DNA of 10,841 bases from an uncultured Methanomassiliicoccales archaeon (GCA_938004075.1 CALKWP010000072.1:1-10841), one strand, 5' to 3'. Counted from the stretch's first letter, positions 1-6,578 are shown. Notes: generated from the sequence alone by a model not told the origin. Numbers and translations are program-made.

Positions 1-68
1 ATTAGAGAGCAATATCGAAAGCGCGACTAATACGCATATTACATTTATCATCAGAGTATTAGGCAGCG

Positions 69-109
69 GCAGTGAAATTTCAGTAACAATGTGTGGAAAA
101 TTTCACTGC
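69..109. repeat. Perfect 12-bp inverted repeat (stem-loop)
   Basis: GCAGTGAAATTT at 69-80 is the exact reverse complement of AAATTTCACTGC at 98-109, with a 17-base spacer. It could be a hairpin in RNA or a protein-binding site on DNA. A related half-site (AGTGAATTT) recurs near 232-240. There is no long T-run directly after either arm, so a terminator role is not obvious. Confidence 0.7.
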
Positions 110-134
110 ACACAAGCGACTATAAAAAAATATA

Positions 135-212
135 GGCAGAGCGCTGGGTGCTATAAACACCCGTTTTTGGGCGTTTGAAACGCCCAAGGTTGGAGAGAGA
201 ATACGCTCTGCC
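135..212. ncRNA. Candidate structured RNA: closing stem with two internal hairpins
   Basis: A 9-bp closing stem (GGCAGAGCG 135-143 with CGCTCTGCC 204-212) encloses two perfect hairpins. One has a 5-bp stem with a 7-base loop (146-150 with 158-162). The other has 10-bp arms around a single central base (167-176 with 178-187). The result is a 78-base three-way-junction-like fold. The strand is unclear. On the minus strand the closing stem is followed at once by a T-run (reverse complement of 121-134), which resembles an archaeal oligo-T termination site. On the plus strand two extra G-U pairs (145 with 163, 166 with 188) extend the stems, but the TATA-like 121-130 lies too close to base 135 to start transcription there. 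It matches no RNA family I recognise. Calling it a transcribed RNA is inference. Confidence 0.35.
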
Positions 213-331
213 CAAGTGGGGAAGAGTTCATAGTGAATTTTTGGAAATGATAATCCCATCACTCGGTTATGCCATATCCACAATATAGTAATTGATGGAT
301 AGCATATAAATCTTTGGTTTTTGTTATATAA

Positions 332-401
332 AAAGATATCGTCACACGAGAAATAATAATTCTTCGCAGGCGTACGAGATGAAAGTTCATATGATATCTT
401 T
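332..401. repeat. 9-bp inverted repeat upstream of the UPF0201 gene
   Basis: AAAGATATC at 332-340 is the exact reverse complement of GATATCTTT at 393-401, with 52 bases between. The right arm abuts the TATA-like element of the downstream gene, so the pair could be an operator with two half-sites or simply AT-rich coincidence. Confidence 0.4.
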
Positions 402-405
402 ATTA
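398..405 (+). promoter_or_regulatory. TATA-like element for the UPF0201 gene
   Basis: CTTTATTA lies 23-30 bases ahead of the ATG at 428. The predicted transcription start falls close to the start codon, and no Shine-Dalgarno sequence is visible, which suggests a leaderless or nearly leaderless transcript. Confidence 0.4.
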
Positions 406-427
406 GATTACGCAATAATGCCGGACC

Positions 428-799
428 ATGGAAATTAAGATCAAGGCCGAAATTCATCCGACCGAGGACCCGGAGAGGGTTCGCGCGTCCATTACCAACC
501 TGTTTCCCGGCGCTGTCGAGGTTGAAAACGCCAAGCCGGGCGAGATTGAGATGCTGGCTGCCGACATTGGGCCATTTTTTATCAGGGTTTCCGAGCAGAA
601 GATTAGGGACACGGCCAGGAATATACTTCTGAAATCGATCCGGGGCAAATCCATTCGCTTCCGGATGAGCAAGCAGGCCGCTTTCTCCAACATGGTCAAT
701 TTTGCCGATGGGGAGCAGGTGCTTGGCTGCATAGAGATATCCATCAAAGTGGAGGAGCCCGAAAGATTCATAAACGACATGCTGGGGTGCGCCAAATGA
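428..799 (+). CDS. UPF0201 / COG1325 RNA-binding domain protein
   Basis: This 123-residue protein resembles the archaeal UPF0201 family (COG1325, Pfam RNA_binding, formerly DUF54). The family is usually about 130-140 residues and has been described as a predicted exosome-associated RNA-binding protein with a ribosomal L5-like fold. The sequence shows the usual pattern: an N-terminal strand (MEIKIKAEIHPTEDPERV), a central region (IRDTARNILLKSI) and a terminal segment (FADGEQVLGCIEISIKVEE). No catalytic motif is visible, consistent with a binding role. The ATG at 428 is chosen because the ATG at 418 is followed by an early in-frame stop. The stop overlaps the next start as ATGA (796-799), so the two genes are probably translationally coupled. 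Family assignment is from memory of the motif pattern; the exosome link is family knowledge and is not shown here. Confidence 0.75.
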   Translation: MEIKIKAEIHPTEDPERVRASITNLFPGAVEVENAKPGEIEMLAADIGPFFIRVSEQKIRDTARNILLKSIRGKSIRFRMSKQAAFSNMVNFADGEQVLGCIEISIKVEEPERFINDMLGCAK

Positions 800-1557
800 T
801 AGGATTCTCCTGCCCGCCGATGTGCATGATGCCTTTCAAAGAGGCAGCCAGAATGGTGGAGCCGCATTTCGGTCTCTGGGAACTCGTTTCAGAGGCGGAG
901 CATTTTCTTCCTGACATCAGAGAAGATGTTCGCAAATTTCTGGAGACTGGCAATACGAGAATGAGCGTTCATGCGCCTTTCAGCGATGTGAACCTGGCGG
1001 CATTCGACAGGAGGACCTGGCGGTACTCGGTCGATGTGTTCTGTGAGGTCATTCGAATCTCGGGGGAGCTGGGCATCGGACCGGTGACGCTTCACCCCGG
1101 TGTCATAGGCCCCATCCAGAGGTATGATAGAGAAAGAGTGCTGAGATTGACAAGGGAGGGGCTGGAGGCGATAATCGCCGAAGCCGGGGATTGCTCAGTG
1201 CCGCTCGCGCTGGAAAACATGCCTTTGATGAAAGGGACAATCTGCCAAACCGCGGAAGAATTGGGCAGAGTTCTGGAAGGCCTTGATATCGGAATATGCT
1301 TCGACATAGGCCATGCGAATATCGCCAATCAGATCAACGAGTTGCTGGAACTAGCTCCGGGATTCGTAAACATGCACGTGCACGATAACATAGGGGGACC
1401 GAGCGACCAGCACCTGGCTCTGGGCAAAGGGAACATAGATTTCTCTGTTCTGAGGGGAATTTCCTACTCAGGGAACCATGTCATCGAGGTGAACAATTCG
1501 GACATGGCCGAAGCGGTGGGAAGCAAGCGATTCCTGGAAGCCATCCTTGCGGAATAA
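796..1557 (+). CDS. Xylose isomerase-like TIM-barrel protein (sugar phosphate isomerase/epimerase family)
   Basis: This 253-residue protein belongs to the AP endonuclease 2/xylose isomerase-like TIM-barrel superfamily (COG1082). Strand-end motifs appear in barrel order: SVHAPF (57-62, His59), TLHPG (98-102, His100), LALENMP (137-143, Glu140), CFDIGHANI (168-176, Asp170, His173), MHVHDN (193-198, His194, His196) and VIEV (229-232, Glu231). These acidic and histidine residues are the usual divalent-metal ligands of the fold, so an active metal-dependent enzyme is likely. The substrate cannot be read from the sequence. The same fold includes endonuclease IV, but the compact length and the HLALGKGNIDF segment (206-216) are more typical of the isomerase/epimerase branch. 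The start at 796 (ATGA overlap with the previous stop) is preferred over a GTG at 787, which would deepen the overlap. It forms an operon with the UPF0201 gene. Confidence 0.85.
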   Translation: MIGFSCPPMCMMPFKEAARMVEPHFGLWELVSEAEHFLPDIREDVRKFLETGNTRMSVHAPFSDVNLAAFDRRTWRYSVDVFCEVIRISGELGIGPVTLHPGVIGPIQRYDRERVLRLTREGLEAIIAEAGDCSVPLALENMPLMKGTICQTAEELGRVLEGLDIGICFDIGHANIANQINELLELAPGFVNMHVHDNIGGPSDQHLALGKGNIDFSVLRGISYSGNHVIEVNNSDMAEAVGSKRFLEAILAE

Positions 1558-1586
1558 TCGCGGATTGCCGAATTCCAGCGCGAAAG

Positions 1587-1620
1587 TTAAATATATCGGA
1601 TATATCATCAGCAATTTATA
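1587..1620 (+). promoter_or_regulatory. Promoter region of the DUF373 gene with a 15-bp palindrome
   Basis: The 90-base gap before the DUF373 gene holds two AT-rich candidates: TTAAATATA near 1588-1596, preceded by a purine-rich BRE-like CGAAAG, and TTTATAATC near 1615-1623. A near-perfect palindrome, ATATATC-G-GATATAT (1591-1605), overlaps the first and could bind a regulator. Which TATA element is used cannot be decided from sequence. Confidence 0.45.
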
Positions 1621-1647
1621 ATCAAAATGAAATAAAGGAACGGAATC

Positions 1648-2796
1648 ATGAAAGTTCTAGTGCTGTGCATCGACAGGGACGACGACCTGGGCCGCAAGGG
1701 GAAGATAGAGGGGCCAGTCATAGGAAGGCATGAATGCATCAGAGCCGCCATTGAGCTTGGCCTGGCTGACCCGGAGGACGCGGATACCAATACGATGCTC
1801 GCAGCAATCTCAAGCTACGACGAGCTTGTCAAGAGGGGCATCAATGCGGAAGTGGCCACAATCACCGGGGACGTGCAGGTTGGTTATGTATCGGACATGG
1901 TCCTGACAAAGCAGCTGGAGGAGACTCTTGAAGTTACAATGGCAACGAGCGTTGTGCTTGTCGGCAATGGGGCTGAGGATGAATACATCTTCCCCATGGT
2001 ATCATCCCGGGTGAAAGTTGATTCAGTCCGCAATGTCATGGTGAAGCAGAGCAAGAGTGCTGAATCCACAATCTACTATGCCATCAAGATGATAAAGGAC
2101 GAGAAAACCAGGAAGAAGCTCATAGCGCCCCTGGGGTTGATACTTCTGGCGATAGGCACAATCCTGATGATACCGTTCCTCAAGGCAGCGTATGCGATGG
2201 ATGCAATGCTGCTGGTCGATGAGATATCTGCCGGATGGCCAAGGATCGTCGTCTTCATGCTCGGCATTTACATGGTGCAGAATGCATTCCGCGTCAGGGA
2301 ATCATTCTCAGGCGGCGTAAAGAGGGCCAGGCGGTCCATATATCAGGGCGACGTTACCATCCCGCTGTTCCTGATGGCCGCCATAATCTTCGTTCTCGGG
2401 ATTGTCAGGGGCATCCAGGCGGCCAATGTTGAACTGGACCCACTCTTCAACGAAATGTACACCAGGACACTGCTGTTCCTGGACGGCTCGTTCTACTGGT
2501 TCATGGCCGCAACGCTCATATTCGAGGCAAGGAGGATGGCGAATGCCGTCATCCAGAGAGAATTGGTTCCAAGGGGCTTCTGGCTGATATCCATGTTCAT
2601 GGTGGCCACGACATTCCTGGTGCTGGGCGGGGTTCATTACCTGATGTATTCCATGGACCTTCCGGTCTACGAGGGGGACCTCGTTCAAGTTTATGTCGAG
2701 ATATCCATAGGGTTCATCATCGCGATAGGCGGCGCGGTGATACAGAAGCGCATGAAAGTGGAGACCTGGGTGTCCAAAGAGGGATGGCGAAGATAG
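1648..2796 (+). CDS. DUF373 family membrane protein (COG2237)
   Basis: This 382-residue protein matches the archaeal DUF373 family. The soluble N-terminal part (about 1-155) starts with the typical LVLCIDRDDDLG and carries GRHECIRAAIELGLADPEDADTN-type and GNGAEDEY (107-113) motifs. The C-terminal part is strongly hydrophobic, with about six predicted membrane segments (roughly 158-177, 197-214, 238-258, 273-292, 309-332, 345-365). The soluble half probably faces the cytoplasm, since the basic KTRKK (153-157) stands just ahead of the first helix (inference from the positive-inside rule). The family's function is unknown; conserved Asp/Glu clusters suggest metal or nucleotide binding, but that is a guess. 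The ATG at 1648 follows a purine-rich GGAACGG. The gene has its own upstream region and ends 3 bases from the convergent phosphatase gene. Confidence 0.85.
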   Translation: MKVLVLCIDRDDDLGRKGKIEGPVIGRHECIRAAIELGLADPEDADTNTMLAAISSYDELVKRGINAEVATITGDVQVGYVSDMVLTKQLEETLEVTMATSVVLVGNGAEDEYIFPMVSSRVKVDSVRNVMVKQSKSAESTIYYAIKMIKDEKTRKKLIAPLGLILLAIGTILMIPFLKAAYAMDAMLLVDEISAGWPRIVVFMLGIYMVQNAFRVRESFSGGVKRARRSIYQGDVTIPLFLMAAIIFVLGIVRGIQAANVELDPLFNEMYTRTLLFLDGSFYWFMAATLIFEARRMANAVIQRELVPRGFWLISMFMVATTFLVLGGVHYLMYSMDLPVYEGDLVQVYVEISIGFIIAIGGAVIQKRMKVETWVSKEGWRR

Positions 2797-2799
2797 GCT

Positions 2800-3444
2800 T
2801 CAGAGGAGCTTTTTCAGTACCGACCCGCAGTTTTCCACGATGGCCTCAAACGGTTCTCTGGCGAAAGCCAGGCCGGAAAGGTAGCCTGGCCATCCAGCCT
2901 CCTCGTGCTTCATCCCGAAAATGCCCTCGCGAAGCACGTTGATGTTCCAATCATGGGTGACATGGATGTCCAGCCCGGGTGAGGAGGCAAGAGTGGAACG
3001 CAGATAATCGAGATGCTGCGCCAATGTTTCATCCAGCGCCATGTAGATGCCCGGTTCCAGATGGCCGTCGAACCAAGTGCGGATGAATTTGTTTCCATGA
3101 CGTTCCGACTCATTGAAGGCGGTGTTTATATCCGCCAGCATGTAGGAGATGCCTATGACGTCGGAGGGGCCGGCGATTGTCGCATCCTTTCCTGCGGATT
3201 TCAGGCTGCGGCAAATTTGTTCTGCCGTCTGGCGGCATCTTTTTGCCTCGCTGTGGAAAAGCCTGTAACCACCGAAGTGGCGCGGCAGCGCGTTTCCGAA
3301 ATCGGAGGCGTCAAGAAGCCCTTTGTCAGTGAGGCCAGTAGTGTAATGGGCATCATTGCCCTTTATTGCGAACCTCTCGGCATGTCGTATCACGATTGCC
3401 GACTGGAACGAGTGTTCTGTTATTGATTCAAGGAGGCTTTTCAT
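2800..3444 (-). CDS. Histidine phosphatase superfamily protein
   Basis: This 214-residue protein has the hallmarks of the histidine phosphatase (phosphoglycerate mutase-like) superfamily. VIRHAER (18-24) has the phospho-accepting His21 next to Arg20; the usual RHG is RHA here. SEAKRCRQTA (65-74) supplies the typical phosphate-binding arginine and the QTA helix, and THDWN (163-167) has the second catalytic His164. The TGLTDKG segment (36-42) is the common L-T-x-x-G element. Such proteins hydrolyse phosphomonoesters through a phosphohistidine; the substrate is not predictable. No signal peptide is seen, so a cytoplasmic enzyme is likely. It converges on the DUF373 gene with 3 bases between the stops. 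Upstream it shares a 134-base divergent promoter region with thyX, and its TATA-like element lies about 25-30 bases from the ATG, consistent with an almost leaderless mRNA. Confidence 0.85.
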   Translation of the reverse strand: MKSLLESITEHSFQSAIVIRHAERFAIKGNDAHYTTGLTDKGLLDASDFGNALPRHFGGYRLFHSEAKRCRQTAEQICRSLKSAGKDATIAGPSDVIGISYMLADINTAFNESERHGNKFIRTWFDGHLEPGIYMALDETLAQHLDYLRSTLASSPGLDIHVTHDWNINVLREGIFGMKHEEAGWPGYLSGLAFAREPFEAIVENCGSVLKKLL

Positions 3445-3450
3445 TCAGCA

Positions 3451-3532
3451 AGTAATCATGCTATGAAGTAAATATGTTTGTATCTGGCACAGAGTTCCCA
3501 CACCCTTGATTACTCACAGGTCGAACATATTT
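3451..3532. promoter_or_regulatory. Divergent promoter region with mirrored elements
   Basis: The gap between the phosphatase and thyX genes (3445-3578) holds a TATA-like element in each direction: minus strand CATATTTAC (3468-3476) and plus strand TTTATAAG (3531-3538, just past the marked end). The regions are mirror copies: AAATATGTTTG (3470-3480) matches the reverse complement of CGAACATATTT (3522-3532) at 10 of 11 bases. A second inverted pair is exact: AGTAATCA (3451-3458) and TGATTACT (3507-3514). The arrangement could allow joint regulation of the two genes. Confidence 0.45.
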
Positions 3533-3578
3533 TATAAGCATTCCTCATTACTGTCCCTGTAAGATTCTGGGCGAGAAC

Positions 3579-5093
3579 ATGGAAGTGAAGCTAGCCGGAT
3601 ACAACATCGATTCATCCATCATCGAGAAGGTGCGCGCCACCGAAGGTCTCAATCACCTGCCCCTGTCGCCAGAGACAATTGCAGTGGCCTATGCGAGAAT
3701 AAGCAGAGACTCATCCCCTGTCACGGAACTGAGGAACATGGCCATAGAGGATGTCGAGGCCGCCAGGAAATCCGCCAGGAGCATCGTGTTCGAGATGAAC
3801 CATCAATCAGTGGCCGAGCATGCAGTGTTCAACTTCGACATTCTGGACATCTCAAGGCTGTGCGTTGAGTCCCTGGAATGGCACAGGCTCTGCTCTTACA
3901 CGGAGAAATCCCAGCGATACCAGGAATTGGTGGGCGACTATGTTATCCCGAAGGAGTTCGAGGGAGAAGCCAGGCCATTGTTCGAAAGGACGATGAAGCA
4001 CCAGAACGAGCTTTACACAAGGGCCTTCAAGGTTCTTTTGGAGCACTTCAAGGGGAAATACCCTCACCTGCTGGAGAAGAAATGGGACAGGAGGATGGTG
4101 GAGGGATATGCCAAGGAAGATGCGAGATACGCGGTCAGCCTTGCCACCAAAGCCCAGCTGGGATTCACTGCCAACGCCCGCAACCTCGAATACCTGATAA
4201 GGCGCATGAGGGCGAGTCCGCTCAGCGAGGTCAAGACACTCGGTGAGGAATTTTTCAGGCTTGCCGGGAATGTCGCGCCTTCGCTCATCCTTCTCACTGA
4301 CCCCGTTGTGTATCAGAAGGAGTTCGGGAGACCCCTGAATGACGACCATTTCATGAAGACCCACCCCAACGCATCAAGGCTGGCTTCAAAGGCCATGGAG
4401 AATATGGACGAGGCATCCCCAGTCAAGGAATACCCTGCCAGCGGAGATGTGAAATTAATAAGATGGAGCGAGGAGGCTGACAGGGCAACCCTGCAGGCCA
4501 TCCTTCACTCGCATACCCTGGCCCCGGCAGAGGCGTGTGATGAGGTCGCTGGCAGATTGATTGCGAACGGGGGCGCCAAGTCTTTCATTCAGGATTATCT
4601 CGGCTATTCGAATCCGTGGGAATCAGCCACGAGAGAATTCGAGTTCGCAGACTTCACCTTCGAGGTAGTCCTGAGCTCGGCCTGTTACGGGCAGATGAAG
4701 AGGCACAGGATGTCCTCCCAGCTTGTGCAGTCCTACGACCCTGAGCTTGGATTCACATATCCGCCATCGGTGATAGAGACAGGCCTGCAGAGGGATTTCG
4801 AGGAAAATTACAGGCAAAGCTCTGAAGCATATTATGAACTGGCGAAATACAGCCAGCCAGCAGCCATGTACGCACTCACGAACGGGCACAGGCGAAGGAT
4901 GTTCATACGGGCGAATGCGCGCGAGCTGCACCATATCTCCAGATTGAGGGAAGATGCCCATGCCCAATGGGACGTGAGAAAGGTTTCGGGGGATATGCTC
5001 TCCCTGGCCAGGGAAAAGAGCCCTCTGAGCCTGATGCTGGCATGGGGAAAGGACAGGTTCCCTGAAAAGAAAAACAACCTGCTTGGCGACTAG
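3579..5093 (+). CDS. thyX: Tandem-domain flavin-dependent thymidylate synthase (ThyX)
   Basis: ThyX makes dTMP from dUMP using methylene-tetrahydrofolate, FAD and NADPH. A usual ThyX is roughly 220-250 residues; this protein has 504 and contains two ThyX-like halves. The N-half (about 30-240) has HQSVAEH (75-81) and a good signature, WHRLCSYTEKSQRY (101-114), keeping the His-Arg, Glu109, Ser111 and Arg113. It also has NAR (199-201), but where AQWEIR should follow it reads LSEVKT (215-220). The C-half (about 290-490) has PWESAT (346-351) in place of the usual PxEH. It has RHR (375-377) but a broken signature, MSSQLVQSYD, lacking the Glu and the last Arg. It does keep NAREL (446-450) and HAQWDVR (461-467). 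The halves look complementary, suggesting a pseudo-heterodimer. Long ThyX forms of this type are known; whether this one is catalytic is inference. A TATA element lies at 3531-3538. Confidence 0.9.
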   Translation: MEVKLAGYNIDSSIIEKVRATEGLNHLPLSPETIAVAYARISRDSSPVTELRNMAIEDVEAARKSARSIVFEMNHQSVAEHAVFNFDILDISRLCVESLEWHRLCSYTEKSQRYQELVGDYVIPKEFEGEARPLFERTMKHQNELYTRAFKVLLEHFKGKYPHLLEKKWDRRMVEGYAKEDARYAVSLATKAQLGFTANARNLEYLIRRMRASPLSEVKTLGEEFFRLAGNVAPSLILLTDPVVYQKEFGRPLNDDHFMKTHPNASRLASKAMENMDEASPVKEYPASGDVKLIRWSEEADRATLQAILHSHTLAPAEACDEVAGRLIANGGAKSFIQDYLGYSNPWESATREFEFADFTFEVVLSSACYGQMKRHRMSSQLVQSYDPELGFTYPPSVIETGLQRDFEENYRQSSEAYYELAKYSQPAAMYALTNGHRRRMFIRANARELHHISRLREDAHAQWDVRKVSGDMLSLAREKSPLSLMLAWGKDRFPEKKNNLLGD

Positions 5094-5165
5094 TTTTGCC
5101 ACGTTTCAAGCTTTGTGAACCATGGTCCCCTAAAATCAACAGGATCCATTTTCGCGGCAATTGTG

Positions 5166-5705
5166 TCATTTCATCTCGGGAAAATATTTTTCAACTATCG
5201 ATTCCGCCAGGCACTTGAATGCCTCAGAGACGTTCTCGCCGGTCTTGGCGCTGGCGAACAAGAAATCGCTGTTGTACTTGCCAAGGGCTTGGTTCATCGC
5301 CCCTGAGTTAATCTTGCCCTCAAGATCGCATTTGTTTGCCACGAACACCATGGGAACCTCGCCAACGACCTGCCTTATTGATTCGACCCAGTCGTGAATG
5401 CTGTCAAGGGTTTCCGGCCTTGTGGAATCCACAACCGCTATGATGCCGTGAGCGCCGTAGAAATACGCATCCTGGAGCAACGATCTGAAGCTTGTCTGGC
5501 CCATGATATCCCAGACCATCATGTCCATGGAAAGCTCCTTATCGCCCTCATTCAGTCTGATTGTGCGCTTTGTTATCTTGGTTCCGATGGTTGTGATGTA
5601 AGTGTCATCGAATATGTCCAGCACGAATTTCTTAATCAAGCTGGTCTTGCCCACGGCAGAGTCTCCCACCAGACATATCTTCACCTTGAGCTTTCTGTCT
5701 ATCAT
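5166..5705 (-). CDS. Ras/Rab-like small GTPase
   Basis: This 179-residue protein is a single G domain with all five motifs of the Ras superfamily: the P-loop GDSAVGKT (14-21), the switch I threonine in YITTIG (36-41), WDIMGQ (65-70, with the Gln equivalent to Ras Gln61), NKCD (124-127) and SAKTG (152-156). The stretch YFYGAHGIIAVVDST (81-95) closely follows the Rab pattern YYRGAxGxxxVYD. There is no C-terminal prenylation cysteine (it ends FPEMK), so direct lipid anchoring is unlikely. It starts 3 bases after the stop of the KaiC-like ATPase gene and is clearly co-transcribed with it. A GAGG-containing Shine-Dalgarno-like stretch lies in the end of that gene. A signalling or cell-organisation switch role is family-level inference. 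No GAP or GEF candidate is seen in the window apart from possible action of the ATPase partner. Confidence 0.93.
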   Translation of the reverse strand: MIDRKLKVKICLVGDSAVGKTSLIKKFVLDIFDDTYITTIGTKITKRTIRLNEGDKELSMDMMVWDIMGQTSFRSLLQDAYFYGAHGIIAVVDSTRPETLDSIHDWVESIRQVVGEVPMVFVANKCDLEGKINSGAMNQALGKYNSDFLFASAKTGENVSEAFKCLAESIVEKYFPEMK

Positions 5706-5708
5706 CCT

Positions 5709-6425
5709 TCAACCTCTCATGTTGCTTATGGCTTTTGTGGCGCGGAACTGGCCATGCTCGAACAGGAGCGTGTGATAGTCGCTGTTGTGGTTCACGGAGC
5801 GCATCTTCACGCAGCGAATCTGGCGCTGGACGCTGATGTCGCCTATCTCAGCCATGCGAAGGTAGATAATGCCGTCTGCCAGGAAATCCTCGCCGTGCTC
5901 TGCGAACTTGGCGTTATCGGGAGTCATTTCAGTTATCACCAGAGTGGTGACATTCAGATCCCTGAGCCATTCGAAAAGATGGAAAAGTTCCTCTCTTGGA
6001 TTCTCGAACTTGGCGAGCACGTTGAGGACAGGCAGGGAGTCTATCACCAGAAGCTTGTAATCGTTGGTCTCCTTGAGATTCTTGGTGTACATCTTGAAAA
6101 CCTGCATCCAGCTCTGGTCATGGAGCTGGGTGAGCTTCTTCCGGATGAGGCCGATGTCTATTATCTCCACCTTGTCTCGGACCTGTTCCGGGTCCATCCC
6201 CATGGAAGTCATATGCCTGGCGAGGCTCCTGGAGCTCTGCTCGAGCGTGACATAGAGACCCTTGTGCCCCTTTTCCAGTGCGCTGTTGAATATCATGTTG
6301 AAAGCCACAGAGGATTTCATCGTGCCAGGCTGCCCGACAAGCAGCACAACGCTTCCGGCAGGTATGCCGCCGTGAAGCTTCTCATCGAAACCGTCTATGT
6401 ACGTCTTTATGAATCCATCCTCCAT
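5709..6425 (-). CDS. KaiC-like RecA-superfamily ATPase (single domain)
   Basis: This 238-residue protein resembles one domain of KaiC (COG0467). The start, FIKTYIDGFDEKLHGGIPAG (5-24), is the typical KaiC entry. The Walker A is GQPGTMKS (31-38), with Met where GTGKT-type loops have Gly. YVTLEQS (58-64) places Glu62 at the position of the catalytic glutamate pair, reading EQ instead of EE. The Walker B is LLVIDS (125-130). FLADGIIYL (181-189) and VKMRSVNHNSDYH (206-218) are the usual late family motifs. Single-domain archaeal KaiC homologues are common and mostly uncharacterised; some act in signalling or with motility ATPases. The ATG is preceded by GGAGGG at 6-base spacing. The downstream gene, 3 bases away, encodes a Ras-like GTPase, so the two products probably work together (inference). 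Confidence 0.9.
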   Translation of the reverse strand: MEDGFIKTYIDGFDEKLHGGIPAGSVVLLVGQPGTMKSSVAFNMIFNSALEKGHKGLYVTLEQSSRSLARHMTSMGMDPEQVRDKVEIIDIGLIRKKLTQLHDQSWMQVFKMYTKNLKETNDYKLLVIDSLPVLNVLAKFENPREELFHLFEWLRDLNVTTLVITEMTPDNAKFAEHGEDFLADGIIYLRMAEIGDISVQRQIRCVKMRSVNHNSDYHTLLFEHGQFRATKAISNMRG

Positions 6426-6431
6426 CGTTAA

Positions 6432-6437
6432 CCCTCC
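6432..6437 (-). promoter_or_regulatory. Strong Shine-Dalgarno site of the KaiC-like gene
   Basis: The minus strand reads GGAGGG six bases ahead of the ATG at 6425, fixing that start. Confidence 0.75.
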
Positions 6438-6496
6438 TTGCAGCCCGGCCCTCCCACCGACCGCGCACCTTAGCCTGTGGATAAAGGCAAATATGG

Positions 6497-6508
6497 TTTA
6501 AATATTTA
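6497..6508 (-). promoter_or_regulatory. TATA-like element of the KaiC-GTPase operon
   Basis: On the minus strand an AAATATTTAAA stretch lies about 70-80 bases ahead of the ATG. It predicts a start of transcription near 6475 and a leader of roughly 50 bases that carries the Shine-Dalgarno site. This separates the operon from the NMD3 gene upstream. Confidence 0.5.
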
Positions 6509-6578
6509 CCTGAATAAATTTGAAACGCAGATGAAATCTCAACATGACTCCCGAAGTATAGGAAACCGCGATGGAAGC

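Larger units (their letters stand above)
1..427. other. AT-rich gene-free left end with several inverted repeats
   Basis: No convincing coding sequence is seen in these 427 bases. The only long open frame (minus strand, 80-457) has no recognisable motif, runs through the hairpins and overlaps the next gene in antisense. The stretch is visibly richer in A+T than the genes that follow. It holds a 7-bp inverted repeat (27-33 with 56-62), a perfect 12-bp inverted repeat (69-80 with 98-109), a nested three-stem arrangement (135-212) and a 9-bp inverted repeat (332-340 with 393-401). The window edge cuts it, so a gene upstream of base 1 cannot be excluded. Confidence 0.6.

Noticed and set aside
135..212. 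Possible tRNA gene: 7-bp-like acceptor stem, and arms with 5-bp stems and 7-base loops
   Set aside because: There are only two internal arms, 18 bases separate the supposed T-arm from the acceptor strand, no D-arm exists, and the loop lacks the TTCRA consensus on both strands.
80..457. A 125-residue open frame on the minus strand in the AT-rich left end
   Set aside because: No recognisable motif, low-complexity composition, it runs through the strong hairpins, and its start lies antisense inside the UPF0201 gene.
787..795. An upstream GTG start for the TIM-barrel gene
   Set aside because: The ATG at 796 forms the classic ATGA overlap, and family members begin close to this methionine.
5394..6431. 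A 345-residue open frame on the plus strand
   Set aside because: It is antisense to the KaiC-like and GTPase genes, both of which have complete motif sets; its length follows from the codon bias of the opposite strand.
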